This document shows positions 1 through 12,757 of a stretch of 64,000 nt of DNA, piece by piece. The stretch is from NCBI GenBank assembly GCA_037176705.1, contig CM073885.1, forward strand, positions 165,034,290-165,098,289. Direction: 5' to 3'. Position numbers and translations under genes: made by a program. This DNA comes from Molossus alvarezi. Taxonomy: Eukaryota > Chordata > Mammalia > Chiroptera > Molossidae. How positions within the stretch are numbered: position 1 is the stretch's first letter; the number at the start of each line of letters is the position of its first letter. Under the pieces are notes generated by a model, which saw only the letters and a program-made list of their open reading frames with translations, searched no databases and was not told the origin of the DNA.

Positions 1-19
1 TAAAACGGGACCAACTTAC

Positions 20-225
20 TGCTAGCAAATGTGGCCTGGAAGCCTGTACCGGTGCCAGAAGCGTCCGAGACAAATCTGATCCACAGGCTATGTGCAACAA
101 GGGAGGGGGAAGTGAGGGGGAGGGCGTTCCCGCAGTATCTTCCCACCAGGTGACCAGTGGCGTTCTCTTTCCGGATCTCTACAAAGTCTCTGCTACAGTC
201 CTGAGACTCCTCCAACTGGAAAGTT
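20..225 (-). CDS. CUBN: CUBN exon: second half of CUB12
   Basis: The exon is 206 bp: one base finishing Ile, 68 codons from [17 protein letters not shown] to [10 protein letters not shown], then one base. It holds cysteines three and four (QDCSRD, GRYCGN) and both remaining calcium-ligand Asp positions (CSRD and FVSD), so CUB12 has the full Glu-Asp-Asp set. NAT in KENATG is a potential N-glycosylation site. The acceptor follows a long T/C tract ending AATCAG and the donor is GTAAGT. The exon ends where CUB13 should begin; that sequence lies beyond base 1. Confidence 0.94.
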
Positions 226-1265
226 CTGATTTGAAAAGAAAAGAAAAAAATAAATTAGTGGGGGTACATGGACAGGATACATTTGGGGATTATCCTGAAC
301 CACATGCTGGGTTCACCTGCTCACTTTTGAAAATGTTCTTTAATTTTAATCACAATATTTTTTGCTAACAAAAAACATTTCTTTCACTCAAATTTGTTGA
401 AATATCTAGGCAGGAGATACAAAGGTAATTAATACACTGCCTTCAAGGAGTGTTCTCTCTAGGGGGAAAATTGGTCAAGAATACGGAAGAAATATTCTGT
501 AAGGCAGGATATCCTAAGTGCCATCAAAGCTATAAAGTGATGTAAGAACTTGGAGGCGGAGGTATCACGTCTGATTGTCGGGCTCAGGAACAGCTTGATG
601 AAGATGGAAATGTAAATATTAGCTGAATTCAGGTTTAGAAATGGTGGGCAGAGAATGCACGCCAGCGACAGTACCTAAGAGAAAGAGGTGGGCTTACTTT
701 GAAATCTGTGAGCCGTCTGGTTGGTTAGAACTTGAAGTACTTTTAAGAAAAGATTAGGAGACATGGCTAAACAAGGATGATGGGCTAATTTTGACAGAGC
801 TTAAATGTCAAAGGCACGTGCACTTCATTTCCAGAAAGGTAGAAAAATATGTGGCATTTGTAGTAACATAGGCTAGTGTTCAAGCGTGGCCTGTTCAACT
901 TGTATTGTATTCTGCGGTTATGGTGGCATGGGGGAACGGAGGATAGAAAGTAGTATCTACCCCGTAATGGTCATTAGTAACATACATAGTCTAAAACTCA
1001 TGGGTACTAAATGAATGCCTTTGAAACTTGGTTTCAATGCTTTAAAATCTTGGCTGTAACACAGATAGTGTGGTATTGGGGTAAGGGTAGGCAAATGAGT
1101 GACATAGAAGAGGAAGTCCAGAGAAAAATTCACAAATCTAGACCCAATACAACCCAATCCACAGTGTCAAGATAGTTCAGTGGGGGACATGTTGCTTTAA
1201 CAAGTGGTGCTGTGGTAACTGGGTATCCTGATGGAGGAGAAGAAAAAGACCCTCAACCCCGGTCT
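226..1265. other. Intron, mostly unassigned
   Basis: This is the 3' end of the 11.4 kb CUBN intron. It is AT-rich with no coding signal. About 400-720 resembles an old L2-associated repeat in minus orientation, much decayed; I see nothing else certain. Confidence 0.4.
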
Positions 1266-1977
1266 CTCTCCATACACAGAAACTAATTTAATATCTTTCG
1301 CAGACATAGACCTAAAACCATACAGCTCCTACAAGAAACCACAGACTATCTTTATAACTTTGGGATAGGAAAATATTTCTTAGACTGCAAAGGCACTAAA
1401 TATAAGATTAAAAATTTAATAAATTCGACTTCATAAAAATAAAAATTTCTTCTCACAAAATTGAAAAATGAATAGGCAAGTCACAGAGTGTGGGAAAGAG
1501 GGAAGAAGAGATCATTGCAAAACACGTATCTAACAAAAGACTCATATCTGGAAGATAAGAGGGATTCCTACAAATGAACAGTGGGAAAAGCAACAACAAA
1601 TAGCCAAATTAAAAATGGACCAAGACTTGAACATACACTTTATAAAAGGTGGCCAGTGAGAATGTGAAAAGTACATCATATCATTGGTCATCAGAGCAAT
1701 ATAAATTAAGTAAATTAACTATCACAATGAGATGCCATTGCACCCCCATCAGAATGGCTAAAATAAAAAAGATTGACAAGATCAAATGTGGCTAAGCTTA
1801 CTGAGCAGCTGGGAGTCTCATCTAGCTAATATAGGAATGTATATTAATGCGCCCACTTTGAATAATTATTTGTCAGTTTCTTATAAAAACACCCAATTAA
1901 TGCCTCAGAGATTTCACTCCTAGGTTTTTTTCCCCAAGGGATATAAAAACACATGACCATGCTAATATCCTGAATAT
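1266..1977 (+). repeat. Old LINE-1 fragment (ORF2 end)
   Basis: The plus strand carries decayed LINE-1 ORF2 sequence, including the mammalian L1 stretch around 1735-1770 (a run reading CACCCCCATCAGAATGGCTA). It stops in the middle of the element, and the next fragment restarts upstream in L1 coordinates. The two are therefore separate insertions or one rearranged copy. Confidence 0.75.
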
Positions 1978-3085
1978 AACAGAATTCTTACAACTCAAAA
2001 GTAAAAAGAGAAATAACTCAATGTAAAAATGGCAAAAGAACCTAACAGACATTTCCCCAAAGAAGATATATATGAGTGGTCAATAAGAACATGAAAAGGT
2101 ACTTATCATCATTGGTTATTAGGGAAATGTAAATCAAAACCACAGCGAAATAGCACTTCATATCCATTAGGATGACTATTATTTAAAAACGAACAATAGC
2201 AAGGATTAATGAAGATGTGGAGAAATTGGAACTCTTGTGAATTGCTGGTGAAAATATAAAATGGTGCCGCCACTTTATAAATGGCATATTATATTAATAT
2301 ATAAAGCTATATAACTATATATAATACATAAACAAATAAAACTCTATATAACTATATATAATATAAACAAAACTATATAGGCAGTTATATATGTATTATT
2401 TCTTTGGTAAATAGACAAAAGAATATATATAAATACATATATAACTATGTATATAATACTACATTTTATATATGTACACATACTCTAGAATGTTATTCAG
2501 TCTTAAAAAAGAATGAAGACTTCTGATATATGCTATGACCTTGAAAACATTATGTTAAGTGACATAAGCTAGACAAAAAAGGACACACATTCTATGATTC
2601 TACTTACACGAGAAATTTGGAACTGGGAAATTCATAAAGACAGAAAGAAGAATAGAGGTCACCAGGGCTTTGGAGCACAGGAAACGTGGAGTTATTATTT
2701 AATAGGTTCAGAGTTTCTGTTTAGTATGATGAAAAAGTACTAGAAATGTATAGTAGGTGACGGTTGCACAAAATTTTGCATACAGGTCATACCACTGAAA
2801 TGTACATATAGAAATGGGTAGTCCAGCCATTGTGACTCAGTGGTTGAGCATCAACCCATGCACCAAGAGGTGGCCGGTTCAATTCCCGGTCAGGACACAT
2901 GCCCAATCCCCAGTGGGGGGCATGCAGGAGGTGGCCATTCGATGTTCTCTCTCATTGATGTTTCTCTCTCTCTCTCCCTCTCCCTTCCTCTCTTTCTAAA
3001 ATCAATAAAGAAAAATAATTAAAGAAAAAGAAATGGGTAAAATGCTGATTTTTATGTATATTTTACCACATTAAAAAATATTAAG
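1978..3085 (+). repeat. Old LINE-1 fragment (ORF2 end and 3' UTR)
   Basis: A second plus-strand L1 copy repeats the same ORF2 region (compare 2104-2140 with 1676-1710) and runs on through a 3' UTR-like part. A SINE at 2821-3028 interrupts it. The stretch 2280-2480 is AT-rich and partly simple. Confidence 0.7.
2810..3039 (+). repeat. Bat Ves-like SINE, short-tail type, with duplication
   Basis: The tRNA-derived head starts at 2821. It has CCATGCACCAAGAGG, a B-box-like GGTTCAATTCCCGG, a CT-rich middle and the AAAATCAATAAAG tail. The 11-bp duplication AGAAATGGGTA is perfect at 2810-2820 and 3029-3039. The insertion lies inside an old L1. Confidence 0.92.
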
Positions 3086-3480
3086 GAATTCTGAGTGGTA
3101 AAATTGATAATCAGAGCTCTGCTTGAGAATATTATCTTGCAATAACATATAATAATAATGACTGAGCAGGAGAAAAATATATATATATTTGCTATATTGA
3201 ATCTAATATAAAATGGTATCTCACTCAAGTGGAGCTATCTATTGAAGCTAATATGCAAATTTAGACTTCAGACTAGTCTCAGGGGCTGTACTTGGAAATC
3301 ACCTATATGTATATGAGAACAGCTGACAGCATAGCTAGATTGGGGTTTAGAAAGAAAAGGCTGGGAATACTAAGTAGAGAGAATGGGGATGAGAGCAGCA
3401 GCTTAGGGAACACCCATATTTGAGGACAGTGAAAGGAAGAGAAAACAATAGACATAGGAGTGGTCTGAGAAAAAGGATTC

Positions 3481-4698
3481 AAAACAAATTCATTGTGTAT
3501 ATGTACCACAGCTCTTTTATCCATTCGTCTACTGATGGACATTTGGGCTGTTTCCAGATCTTAGCTATTGTAAATAGTGCTGCTGGGGTACATATATTCT
3601 TCCTGATTGGTGTTTCAGGCTTCTTAGGGTAGATTCCTAGAAGCGGGATCACTGGGTCAAATGACAGTTTAATTTTTAATTTTGGGGGGTAACACCATAT
3701 TGTTTTCCACAGTGGCTGCACCAGTCTGCATTCCCACCAGCAGTGTACTAGAGTCCCCTTTTCTCCACACCCTTGCCAACACTTGTTGTTTGATGATTTG
3801 TTGATGGTGACCATTCTGACAGGCGTGAGGTGATACCTCCTAGTTGTTTTAATTTGCATCTCTCTGATTAGTGATGTTGAGCATTTCTTCATATGTCTCT
3901 TAGCCATTTGTATGTCCTGTTTGAAGAGGTATCTCTTTAGGTCCTCTGCCCATTTTTTAATTGGGTTCTTCGTCTTCCTTTTGTTGAGTTGTATGAGCAC
4001 TCTATATATATTGGAAATTAACCCCTTATCTGATATATCATTGGCAATGATGTTCTCCCATACAATGGGCTGCCTTTCCATTTTGATTACTGTATCTTTT
4101 GCTGTGCAGAAGCTTTGAGTTTGATGTAGTCCCATGTGTTCATTTTCTCCTTTGTTTCTGTTGCCTTAGGTGATGTATCAGTGAAAATTCTGCTGCGTAT
4201 GATTTCTGAAATTTTGTTGCCTACATTTTCTTCTAGGATTTTTATGGATTCATGAGCAGATAAATGGATAAAAAAGCTGTGGTACATATACACAATGGAG
4301 TACTATGCAGCTGTAAGAAAGAAAGATCTCTTATCCTTTAAGACGACATGGAGGGACCTGGAAAGTGTCATCCTAAGTGAAACAAGCCAAACAGAGAAAG
4401 ACAAGTATCATATGATCTCACTTATTTGTGGAATATAATGAACATAACAGTCTGAGGAATGGGTCGTCCCAGAGACGTGGAAGTGGGGTACAGACTGACA
4501 ATCCCCAGAAGAGGGTTTGGTGGGGGAGAGATAAACCACAGAACTTATATGCATTTGTGCATGAACAATGGACATGGACAGCAAAGATGGGGACAGGGTG
4601 GGGAGGGAGGGGAAGGAGGAAGTCAGTGGGGGAAAAGGGAGAAACATCTGTAACAAAAATAAATTAATTAATTAATAAAAAATAAATAAAAACAAATT
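3481..4698. mobile_element. LINE-1 insertion with 5' inversion (twin priming)
   Basis: Bases 3491-4249 are L1 on the minus strand and 4250-4688 are the L1 3' end on the plus strand, ending in an A-rich tail. AAAACAAATT flanks both sides (3481-3490 and 4689-4698). The inverted part keeps a decayed ORF2 C-terminal frame at 3479-4135 with residues such as [20 protein letters not shown]. About 40 bp of L1 appears in both halves (3491-3532 and 4256-4296), the overlap expected from twin priming. It is not a host gene. Confidence 0.88.
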
Positions 4699-6230
4699 TA
4701 ATGTCTTATAACAGAAGCCACGAGAAAATTAGATAAAGAGTGATGAAGAATGTCAAATGATGCAAAGACCCAGGACTATGAACAGGCTATAGGATTTGGT
4801 TCCTCAAAATAAACCAGTAACTTTTAAAGAAGCTGTTTGGGAGTCAACTATAGAATTCTTTTTTCAAACATATTAAGGAGTAAATTGGTGATTTCCATAA
4901 GATGGTTAATTACAATAACAGCAGCAACAAAACAATAATAAGATTGGTATAACATCTAACAATAGAATTCACATATTCTCTATTGTTATTCTTTTCATAT
5001 GCGCATTAAAATGTATAAAAATGTACCAATATAATTGACCACAAATTAAGTCTCAGAAAATATTAAAATTATTAAAAAACACATTCTCTTACCACTACAG
5101 AATAAAATTATAACACACTGAGAAAGAGATATCAAAAATATTCTATAATTTGGTAACATAAAACATCTTTAAACCATGTGTTAAACAAGAAATCATAATG
5201 GAAATTAGAATATATTTAGAACTGAATGAGAGTGAAAACATTAGGCATTAAACCTTATAGATTGGAGTCAAAGCAATATTTATTTTGTATCGATTTTCTC
5301 TTTCAATCTTTTTTTGTGCGTGTGGTGAATTATTCTTTTAGAACTTCTAACTTTAAACCATTGTGAGTTCAACTCAGTTAAGATTGACATGTTTTACAAA
5401 TTGATGGATTCATTTTGTTAACATTTTATATAAGATTTTTTATTTATATTGTTAACTGAGATTGACCTAAACTTTTTTTTCTTTGATATTCCTTGACCGG
5501 TTTTGCTCTCAAAGTTATATTAACCTCATTTAATAAGTTAAAAACTGTCCCCTTTTCTATTCTTTGTTACAGTTTGCATAAGATTGGGGTTGATGTATTG
5601 ATTTATTGAAAATTTGGTAGAGTTTCCTCTCAAATAATCTGGACTCAGATATTCATTTTGTTTTGTCTATGGGCAATTTTTAATACTGATTTTTATTGAT
5701 TGAATGGTTTTCTTAGGTTTTTCCTTTTTTTCTTCAACTAGTTAGATGGTATTTTTGTAGAAAAGAATTCTAATAGTTTAAATTTTTGGCATAAGATTGT
5801 TAATATATTTCATTATAATTTAAAGAAGTTTTAGTGTCTATAATTATGTCCTTTGTTATTAATTTTCATTTAAGCTTTTATTCTTCATCAGTCTTATTGT
5901 AAGTTTATACTGTATGAATCATGTCAAAAATAACTTTTTGATTTTTTGTCTTTTCCAATATTTTCTGTATTTCTATTTCATTAATTTCAGATGTGTCCTA
6001 TTTCTTGTACTTTCTTTGTTGGTTTGTTTTTTTCCCTACCTTGGTTTTATAACTTCTGGGTTTAGACACCTAGTTCATTTTTCTTAGTATTTGTTCTCTT
6101 CTATAGCACTTAAGGCTATAAGTTTTCTCTTAAGGGGAATCAGTGAAAATAGCAGAAAAGCATGTGATAAAACTCAGTATCTAGTCATCATTAAAACTCT
6201 TAGAAAATTAGGAATAGAGAATTTTTCTTA
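4699..6230. repeat. AT-rich stretch with old LINE-1 remains
   Basis: The sequence is very AT-rich without open frames of note. About 4990-5260 resembles plus-strand and about 5480-6100 minus-strand ancient L1 ORF2, both strongly decayed. Boundaries are uncertain. Confidence 0.45.
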
Positions 6231-7047
6231 ATTGGATGAGAAATGCCAACGAAAAGCTCCAGCAAATAAACTTAGAAGTAAATTTTTAAAAACATTTTCC
6301 TTGAATCAGAAACAACATAAGCAAGCCAGCGCTCATTACTTTGTTCCACGTTCTACTGAAGGATTTTCCAGGGCAATCCCAAAGGATCACATGTCAACTA
6401 CAAGGAAAAGGGGGAAAGGTTGTAAGACTTGTAAAAGGGATGCTGTAAACAGATATTCAAGAGAGCTCATTCATTCCTAAATATCTACCGAGCACCTAAT
6501 GTGTCAGATCCTCTTCTAGGCAGTACACCAGACAGACAAAAAAATGTATCACTAACAAGGATAGAATGATTGCTAGACAATATAATATACAAAAGCTATC
6601 AGGGTATTGTCACACCAGCAAACAAAATCTAGAACTGTAACTTAGTCAACATTCATTCAACAAATATTCAACTCTATTTCCAGACACTGTCATGGGAATA
6701 AGGAACAAAACAATGAAGAAAATGGATGATGTTCCTCCCTTAGGGGGTTTATATTCTAAAAGGAGAGAGAGATAATAAATACATACATAGATAAATAGTG
6801 AGGCAGTGATAAGTTCTAGGTTGAAAAGATAATTAATTAAGGAGGGTTGCTTTAGGTAAGACTGACTGGTTACATCTGTAGTTCTTGAATGGATGTTATC
6901 TTCAGTAGCAACACAAATAATGTGCCTAGAAATAAATATAACAAAATATCAATACGACTTTTATAGAAAAAATATGAAGTTTTAGTGGACATGAAAGAAG
7001 ACAAATAAATGGAGACATATTTCAAGTTTAAGAATATGAGGAGTCAC
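6231..7047. other. Intron with old L2 fragments
   Basis: Two minus-strand L2 3'-end-like pieces lie at about 6468-6560 and 6638-6830. Both have the reverse complement of the L2 tail (ATTCATTCAACAAATATT at 6650) followed by a decayed TTCTAAAAGGAG part. The rest is unassigned. Confidence 0.55.
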
Positions 7048-7308
7048 CCTGGCCAGTTTGCCTCAGCAGTTAGAGGGTCGGCCCGCAGATCAAAGACTCG
7101 CAGGTTCGATTCTGGCCAAGGACGCGTACCTCGGTTATGGTTCGCTACCTGGCCCTGGTTGAGGTTGTACTGGAGGCAACTAATCAGTGTGTCTCTCTCA
7201 CATCGATGTTTCTCTATCTCTGTCTCTCTCCCCCGCCCCTCCCTCCCTTCCACTCTATCTAGAGATAAATGAAAAAAAATATCCTCGGGTGAGGAATAAA
7301 AAAAAAAG
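7048..7308 (+). repeat. Bat Ves-like SINE, long-tail type
   Basis: The head CCCTGGCCAGTTTGCCTCAG, the B box GGTTCGATTCTGG, the CATCGATGTTTCTCT block and the tail ATCCTCGGGTGAGGA plus an A-run are all present. No clear target duplication remains, which suggests an older copy. Confidence 0.88.
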
Positions 7309-7786
7309 TATGTCAGGCATCAATAAAGATTCTCCCAAAATTAATCTATAAATTCAATGTAATTCCAGTAAAATAAATTATCCTATTTATGCAAAATGTA
7401 AACAGAAAGATATACTATGTCGTGTGTATGGATATATATGTACGCTCTACATATACATGTATGCATATATAGTAAAAGTATAAAAACATGCTTGGAAGTG
7501 ACACATCTAAAATTCAAAATATGGGTTACCTAGGTGATGTAAAATGTCAAAGGATGTAGATAGGGGACTTTTGCTGCCTTATTACCATTTATTATTTAAA
7601 ATTATTTTTAAAAAAATATATAATGTAATGATAAAAAAAAGTAAAGGAGGCAAACTATTCTTTTAAACTGGAGGGAGTTTTTGCTGAGAAGAGGAAGCAC
7701 AAGATAAATAGAAGAAAGGACAACCTAGTAAGACTAAAAAGAAACTGTTGGGAAGGGAAAAAAACTATTTTAAGAACAGATAATGT
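7309..7786 (+). repeat. Probable old LINE-1 fragment
   Basis: About 7315-7640 resembles decayed plus-strand L1, including an ORF2-like CTCCCAAAATTAATCTATAA and a later 3' UTR-like part. The remainder is unassigned AT-rich intron. Confidence 0.45.
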
Positions 7787-8017
7787 GGCCCAGCAGGTGT
7801 GGCTCAGTTGGTTGAGTACCATCCTATGCACCAAAAGGTCATGGGTTCCATTCCGGGTCAGGGCACATACTGGGATTGTGGGCTCGATCTCCAGTAGGGG
7901 GTGTGCAGGAGGCAGCCGACCAATGTTTTTCACATCGATGTTTCTCTCTCTCTCTCCCCCTCTCCCTCTCTCTTCCTCTCTCACTAAAAAAAAAAAAAAA
8001 AAAAATCAATAAAAACA
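7787..8017 (+). repeat. Bat Ves-like SINE, short-tail type
   Basis: The head GGCCCAGCAGGTGTGGCTCA, CATGGGTTCCATTCCGG, CACATCGATGTTTCTCTC and an A-run ending ATCAATAAAAAC mark a full-length copy. Frames read across it on both strands are low-complexity Ser/Leu/Pro shadows. Confidence 0.9.
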
Positions 8018-10127
8018 TTTATTTCTTTAAAAGCAAAAAGTGGTTTAAAAAAAAAATAGAAAATGTACTTCTCTACTGTATCTTTCAGTCAATACCCAAC
8101 ATTATATACAGTGCTCTCCTGGGGCTCTATTTCGGCTCATGGATTAGGATGCTCTTAAGGTAGAGACCACCCGCCTGGGGCTCTGGCCACTGTAAACAGC
8201 ACATCGCTGAGCACTCAGTGCCCACCAGAGCCCAGAGGCAGACTGACTGATCAGCTCTGTTACCACCAGCTTCTCAAGCCAGATACTAGCATCAGTAGGT
8301 TTCTAGCCAGAGGAACAGGGAGTCTGTGGCTCTCACACTCCCATCAAGGAGGGTTACTGCAGTATAAATCTTCGGGATCTCTGTTTTGGACATAGTTCTA
8401 GCAGCGAGCTATGACTAACAACTAAGGAGCAGGAGAAATCAGAAATACCCACAAGCAGGCAAACTATACTTTAGTTTTTACCCTCACTGTCTTTCTTGAC
8501 TATTTGATTTTTTACAATACAAAATTTATGCCTACAATCATTTTTGGCAAGAAATTGTTCTGTCTCCATCTTTACGATGGTGGCCAAGTTCGGTGCTCAG
8601 TTTTGTCAACTATGATAGTATCAAAACTGTAAAATATGCTAAAAGTGTTTTCTTTAGCTTCTCAGAAAGATAAAAAAAAAAAAAAAAAAAGGATAAAGGG
8701 AGATCATTTTCTTCAGCAGGTGATTTACATGAAATTGCTTATAAAAACCTTTCTACTCAAAGTGCGGTACATTGTCCAGCAGCTTCAGCATCACCCGAGA
8801 GCCTGTGTGAAGGAAGAATCAGGGCCCACCAACCAGGTGAATTGGATTGCAGATTTTAGCAAGATCTCAGGTGACCCGTATGCACGGTAAAGTTGGATCC
8901 ATAGGTCCAGAAGGTTTTTTCTGTTTTAGTGCAGGTCTTTTCTGTTTTAGTACCAGACATTTTTATTAGAAGTGATGGTAAGATAATACTTACAAGAATA
9001 AAATTATGCTTAGGTCAGTATATTTTAGAAGCAAATTGCCCTTCTTTCCAAACACATTGGCTACGATCTGTTAGTAAAACTCTGATGTGGAACAAAAATA
9101 GTACAATCACTGTTTCTCATTATCTCATTTTGATTTTTGAACCGAGATCAATCACTTTCTAAAAGCACTCTGCAAGCATAAGATATATTTTTTGTTAATT
9201 CCTTTATAAAAAAAGTCCTTTTTAGTTTGTATTTCTCCCCCATCCTTTTTGTTGCAGATTCAGCCATAATTTCTTCAGTTTTCCTCCCTACTCAGTTTCA
9301 CCACAGTGCCCATGATCCAAACCCCGTGTTTCAGAACTTGATGCATTTCATATGCTTCTCATCTGCTCCTCGCGCACCCCAGAGGAATGTTTCCAAGGAC
9401 CCATCTGGATGCAGTTTAGATCAGGGCAGAAATAACTCACAGGCCTTGCCATAAAACCTTTCTCATGATCATCTACACAAAGAGGAACATCTTGCATTCT
9501 ACAAAATTTATTTTAAAAATAAAACGCAAGCAAGTAACACAGAATAATACAAATTAACTTCTTATGGATAAGAAAGGAAAATGCTGAGTCATTAAAACTT
9601 TTCTCTATTAGAATTAGGATGTTAGTGTCCCTTAAACAGTAAAATGGATGAAACTTGCTTTTTGTGTGTGTCCATCTCCCACCTTCTGGGAGGGTCCAGT
9701 GCTGTCCAATGGAATTGAACTGCGAACTACCACACAAGATGCTTTAGAAACGGCAAAGTGAGAGAACTGAACAGTCACTGAACATCTGGTATGCATCAGC
9801 CTTGTGCTACACGTTTTACATGTGAGACTTTTCATCTCAACAGTGGTCCTATATCTGCTATAGATGAAATGAATCTCTTTAGCCTTTAAATAAATAGCTT
9901 CTTGACATTCATTTCTTAGTAACTTACCAAGAAATGGAATCTTACTGGTTTTAAACATTCCCAGTGCCCGGCCCAGTTTCTGGCAACCACCAAATGCCAG
10001 ATTGGTCAACAATGTAAATGTGGTAGAGATGGAGAGGAAAAAGATACAAAAGAAACCTTTTTATTTGGCAATTATGAGGCCTAATAAGCCATGGGGAGGA
10101 TTTTGGACTTCATCATAAGGATAATGA
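8018..10127. other. Intron, mostly unassigned
   Basis: No gene or clear repeat is visible across most of this 2.1 kb. An A-run lies at 8671-8690, and a weak MIR-like minus piece at about 9770-9880. Short open frames (for example 9632-10012 minus) show no domain pattern and no codon-like signal. Confidence 0.4.
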
Positions 10128-10225
10128 TCATGTCTCTTTCATCATTATATATAAGCACCTAGCATGGGAATAACCTCTGCCCAATATGTACCTAGCACAC
10201 AGTAGGGGCTTAATATTGAATAAAG
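10128..10225 (+). repeat. L2 3' end fragment
   Basis: The plus strand reads like the L2 tail: CACCTAGCATGGGAATAACC, then GTACCTAGCACACAGTAGGG and a decayed AATAAAGGAA end. Confidence 0.6.
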
Positions 10226-10973
10226 GAATACATATATATGAGGTAAAAATTATATGTATTTCTTCCCATACAGAACTTGGTGCTTTTAGTAAAGACAAAA
10301 GCAAACAAAAACCTCTTTCTTTCCCGTGTGGCGACTTAAACTCTCATCGCCTGCCAGGCCCTCGGAGGGTGTCTTTGTTTCACACAATGCCACTTGCACC
10401 CTGAAGAGGCCTGTCTGATGGATGAGCTGAAAGAAAGCAACTTAAGATGCTTGAACGTGGTCCATAAATAAAACTGTTCTCTCACGTTTTAGTACATTCT
10501 TTCTACGCAGAATGGTATGTCTAGAAGGAGCAGGACTTTTTTTTTTAATAAACAGGCCAAGCAAAACAATCTTCTTCCCTCAACACGAACTTATTATATT
10601 CTTTTCAAACACAGAATTAGCAATCCCAACCAAAGCCCAACAGTATACAATATGGTATAATAAATCACTTTTCATTTGAAATGTGAATTTAAATACCGAA
10701 GTCTTATCATTCAGTGTTTGTTAAGCAGCCATTACCAGTGTGACACATCACAGGTACCTTGTTATTGGTGATTAAGAAGTCCCAGTTCACTTAGCAAGCC
10801 CTTTTCGCTATCTACTTCTAGAAAATACATTTTGTTGTTTAATTGAAGACCACTCCGGTCATGCTGGGAGCCTATGGTTACTTCCATATCCACAGTCCAT
10901 ATTCATAAAGTCTTACAGCGCACTGAGGAACATGAGAGAGATTTTACAAGTAAACCTCTAGTTCCAAAAAACT
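10226..10973. other. Intron, unassigned
   Basis: Nothing recognisable is seen here apart from a T-run at 10530-10540. Confidence 0.4.
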
Positions 10974-11239
10974 AAATCATTCTTTTGTTTTGTGAATCCT
11001 CACCAGAGAATATTTTTTTCCAGTGATTTTTAGAGAGTGGAAGAGAAAGAGGGAGAGACAGAGAGAGAGAGAGAGAAACATGGATGTGAGAGAGACACAT
11101 AGCACCCTAACTAGCCCGGGGATCCAACCTACAACCCAGGTACATGCCCTAGACCAGAAATCAAACCCAGGACCCTTGGGTGCATGGCCGACGCTCTAAC
11201 CACTGAGTAACACCGGCCAGGGCCCAAATCATTCTTTGT
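10974..11239 (-). repeat. Bat SINE, long-tail type, with duplication
   Basis: This minus-strand copy spans 10989-11225. Read in plus, it goes from a tail ATCCTCACCAGAGAATA to the head ending CACCGGCCAGGGC. The duplication AAATCATTCTTTTGT (10974-10988) matches AAATCATTCTTTGT (11226-11239) with one base lost. The middle differs from the other long-tail copies, so it may be a separate subfamily. It is in the sense orientation of CUBN. Confidence 0.9.
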
Positions 11240-11659
11240 AGGAGCAGAAGGAAAAGTAGGGAGGAACATAAGATATATGCATAAGAAGGCTTCACTGAGA
11301 TAGGATTTCTACTAGACGAAAGAATGCTAGTGATTCTCTGCAAGTATCTAAATGTCTCTAATTAAAAAAAAAAGGTAAAATTACTGTGCTCTGAAAGTGA
11401 ACACTCGCACATTAATGCATAGGCATGTACTTCTGTTAATACTAGGCAGGACTGTAGGACCATTCTCAAGAGAATTTTAATGCTATTTATAACCCAAACT
11501 CTGAGAAACAGAGGAAGCTAGAAAACAGACTTCCCCAAGTTCCCACCGTGCAGTCTCACAGTTGCTTGGACACATGTGCTATTAGTTGTCCATCCTATTA
11601 GTAACAGCGCTTCCTTCCTGCAGATTCACCGAAACAATACACCATAAAAAAGGATTTAC
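11240..11659. other. Intron, unassigned
   Basis: This unique-looking sequence lies just downstream of the CUB12 first exon in gene orientation. I see no repeat or gene in it. Confidence 0.4.
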
Positions 11660-11792
11660 ATAAAAGACAGCTGGAGCCGGTTGCCAGGGGAACTGACAAT
11701 GTTCCAGACACATTCCACATCGGAGGGATAAACTTCCGGGTAGCCAGGGCTGTTGAGGGTGCCTTCGGCCATGTGGAAGTCTCCACCGCAGG
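11660..11792 (-). CDS. CUBN: CUBN exon: first half of CUB12
   Basis: The exon is 133 bp: two bases, then 43 codons starting [20 protein letters not shown] and ending [11 protein letters not shown], then two bases of an Ile codon. Cysteines one and two are present (CGGD, VECVW), with Glu before the second Cys at the first calcium-ligand position. The acceptor is CTTCCAG and the donor GTAAAT. This was the segment that identified the gene: human cubilin CUB12 has nearly the same [19 protein letters not shown] run, by memory. The following intron is 11.4 kb. Confidence 0.94.
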
Positions 11793-12757
11793 CTGGAAGA
11801 AAAGAGAAAAATGTGAATGCCGGAGCAAAGATCAAATGCAAGACACCCCAAGATAAAGGAGAGAGAGCATTAGAGGAGCTGTTAACAGCATCAATATCAC
11901 ATAAAAAAAATAAAAATTGATGTTATATAAAATAAGGAAAAGATTTTGAAAACTGAAATCCACGGGGTCTGGTGGATCAGAAGAAATCTCTGCAGTTTCT
12001 TTTCTAAAAGCCTTTTTTTCCCAGTGTCCTATAACTTGATGTAATAAAAGACTTGTTTCAATCCCACAACCACTGGGTATTTCTAACCAGGATGCCTTCC
12101 AGCCCTGGCCTAGAACAGGTCAGTATTGCAGTGGTTTACTCTCAGAAGCCTGAGACACACACGCCAATCTCTCGGGTGTTCTAAGGCTTGTCAGTGCTGA
12201 TCACCAGGAAGCTGGCAGCTGACCAACAGCACTGACTGAGAGACCCAGTACGAGCGGGCTCCTCTCTCCTCTCTCACGTGCCACCACCCATCAAGCCATC
12301 AGTGACAACACCCAGAGCCTGCCTGAGCCCAACTGTGAGGCTAGGGAGACAGGAGAACAGCAGTTGTCCATTCACAAACGATGCCATCGGACACTGTCAA
12401 CTACAGGCTGCCTGTCACAGAGGAGAACACCAACACGCTGACAGGCAAGCCATCCCCTCCGAGATCATTCCAGCCCGTTCTCCTCACTTCCAGAGTTTAC
12501 GATGAGCAACGTTCGTCCCAACAGCCAAGGTATGGGAACAACCTAAGTGTCTATCGGTGGGTGAATGGGTAAAGAAGTTGTGGTCTCGAGTTCACAACTG
12601 CCAGCATTTATAAGGATGTTAACCTAATTCAGAAGAATATCAGGTGGGCACAGAGGTGATCTCAGGAAACTAGCTTCCAAGTCTAAAGGTAAAAGAGCAA
12701 GGAATTCAACCCGGTCCCCGTTAAAACCTAGTGGCGCTGTTTGCTAGCCTGTCTTAC
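11793..12757. other. 965-bp intron
   Basis: This CUBN intron lies between CUB11 and CUB12. About 12519-12590 resembles a short plus-strand L1 3'-end piece (CAGCCAAGGTATGGGAACAA). The rest is unassigned. Confidence 0.6.

Noticed and set aside
90..120. Apparent frameshift in the CUB12 second exon at a C-rich run (gene sense)
   Set aside because: It came from miscounting the run; on recount the frame continues from [12 protein letters not shown] to [10 protein letters not shown] without a break.
3479..4135. 218-codon minus-strand open frame as a gene
   Set aside because: It is the decayed C-terminal part of LINE-1 ORF2 in a twin-primed insertion, with the matching 3' end next to it.
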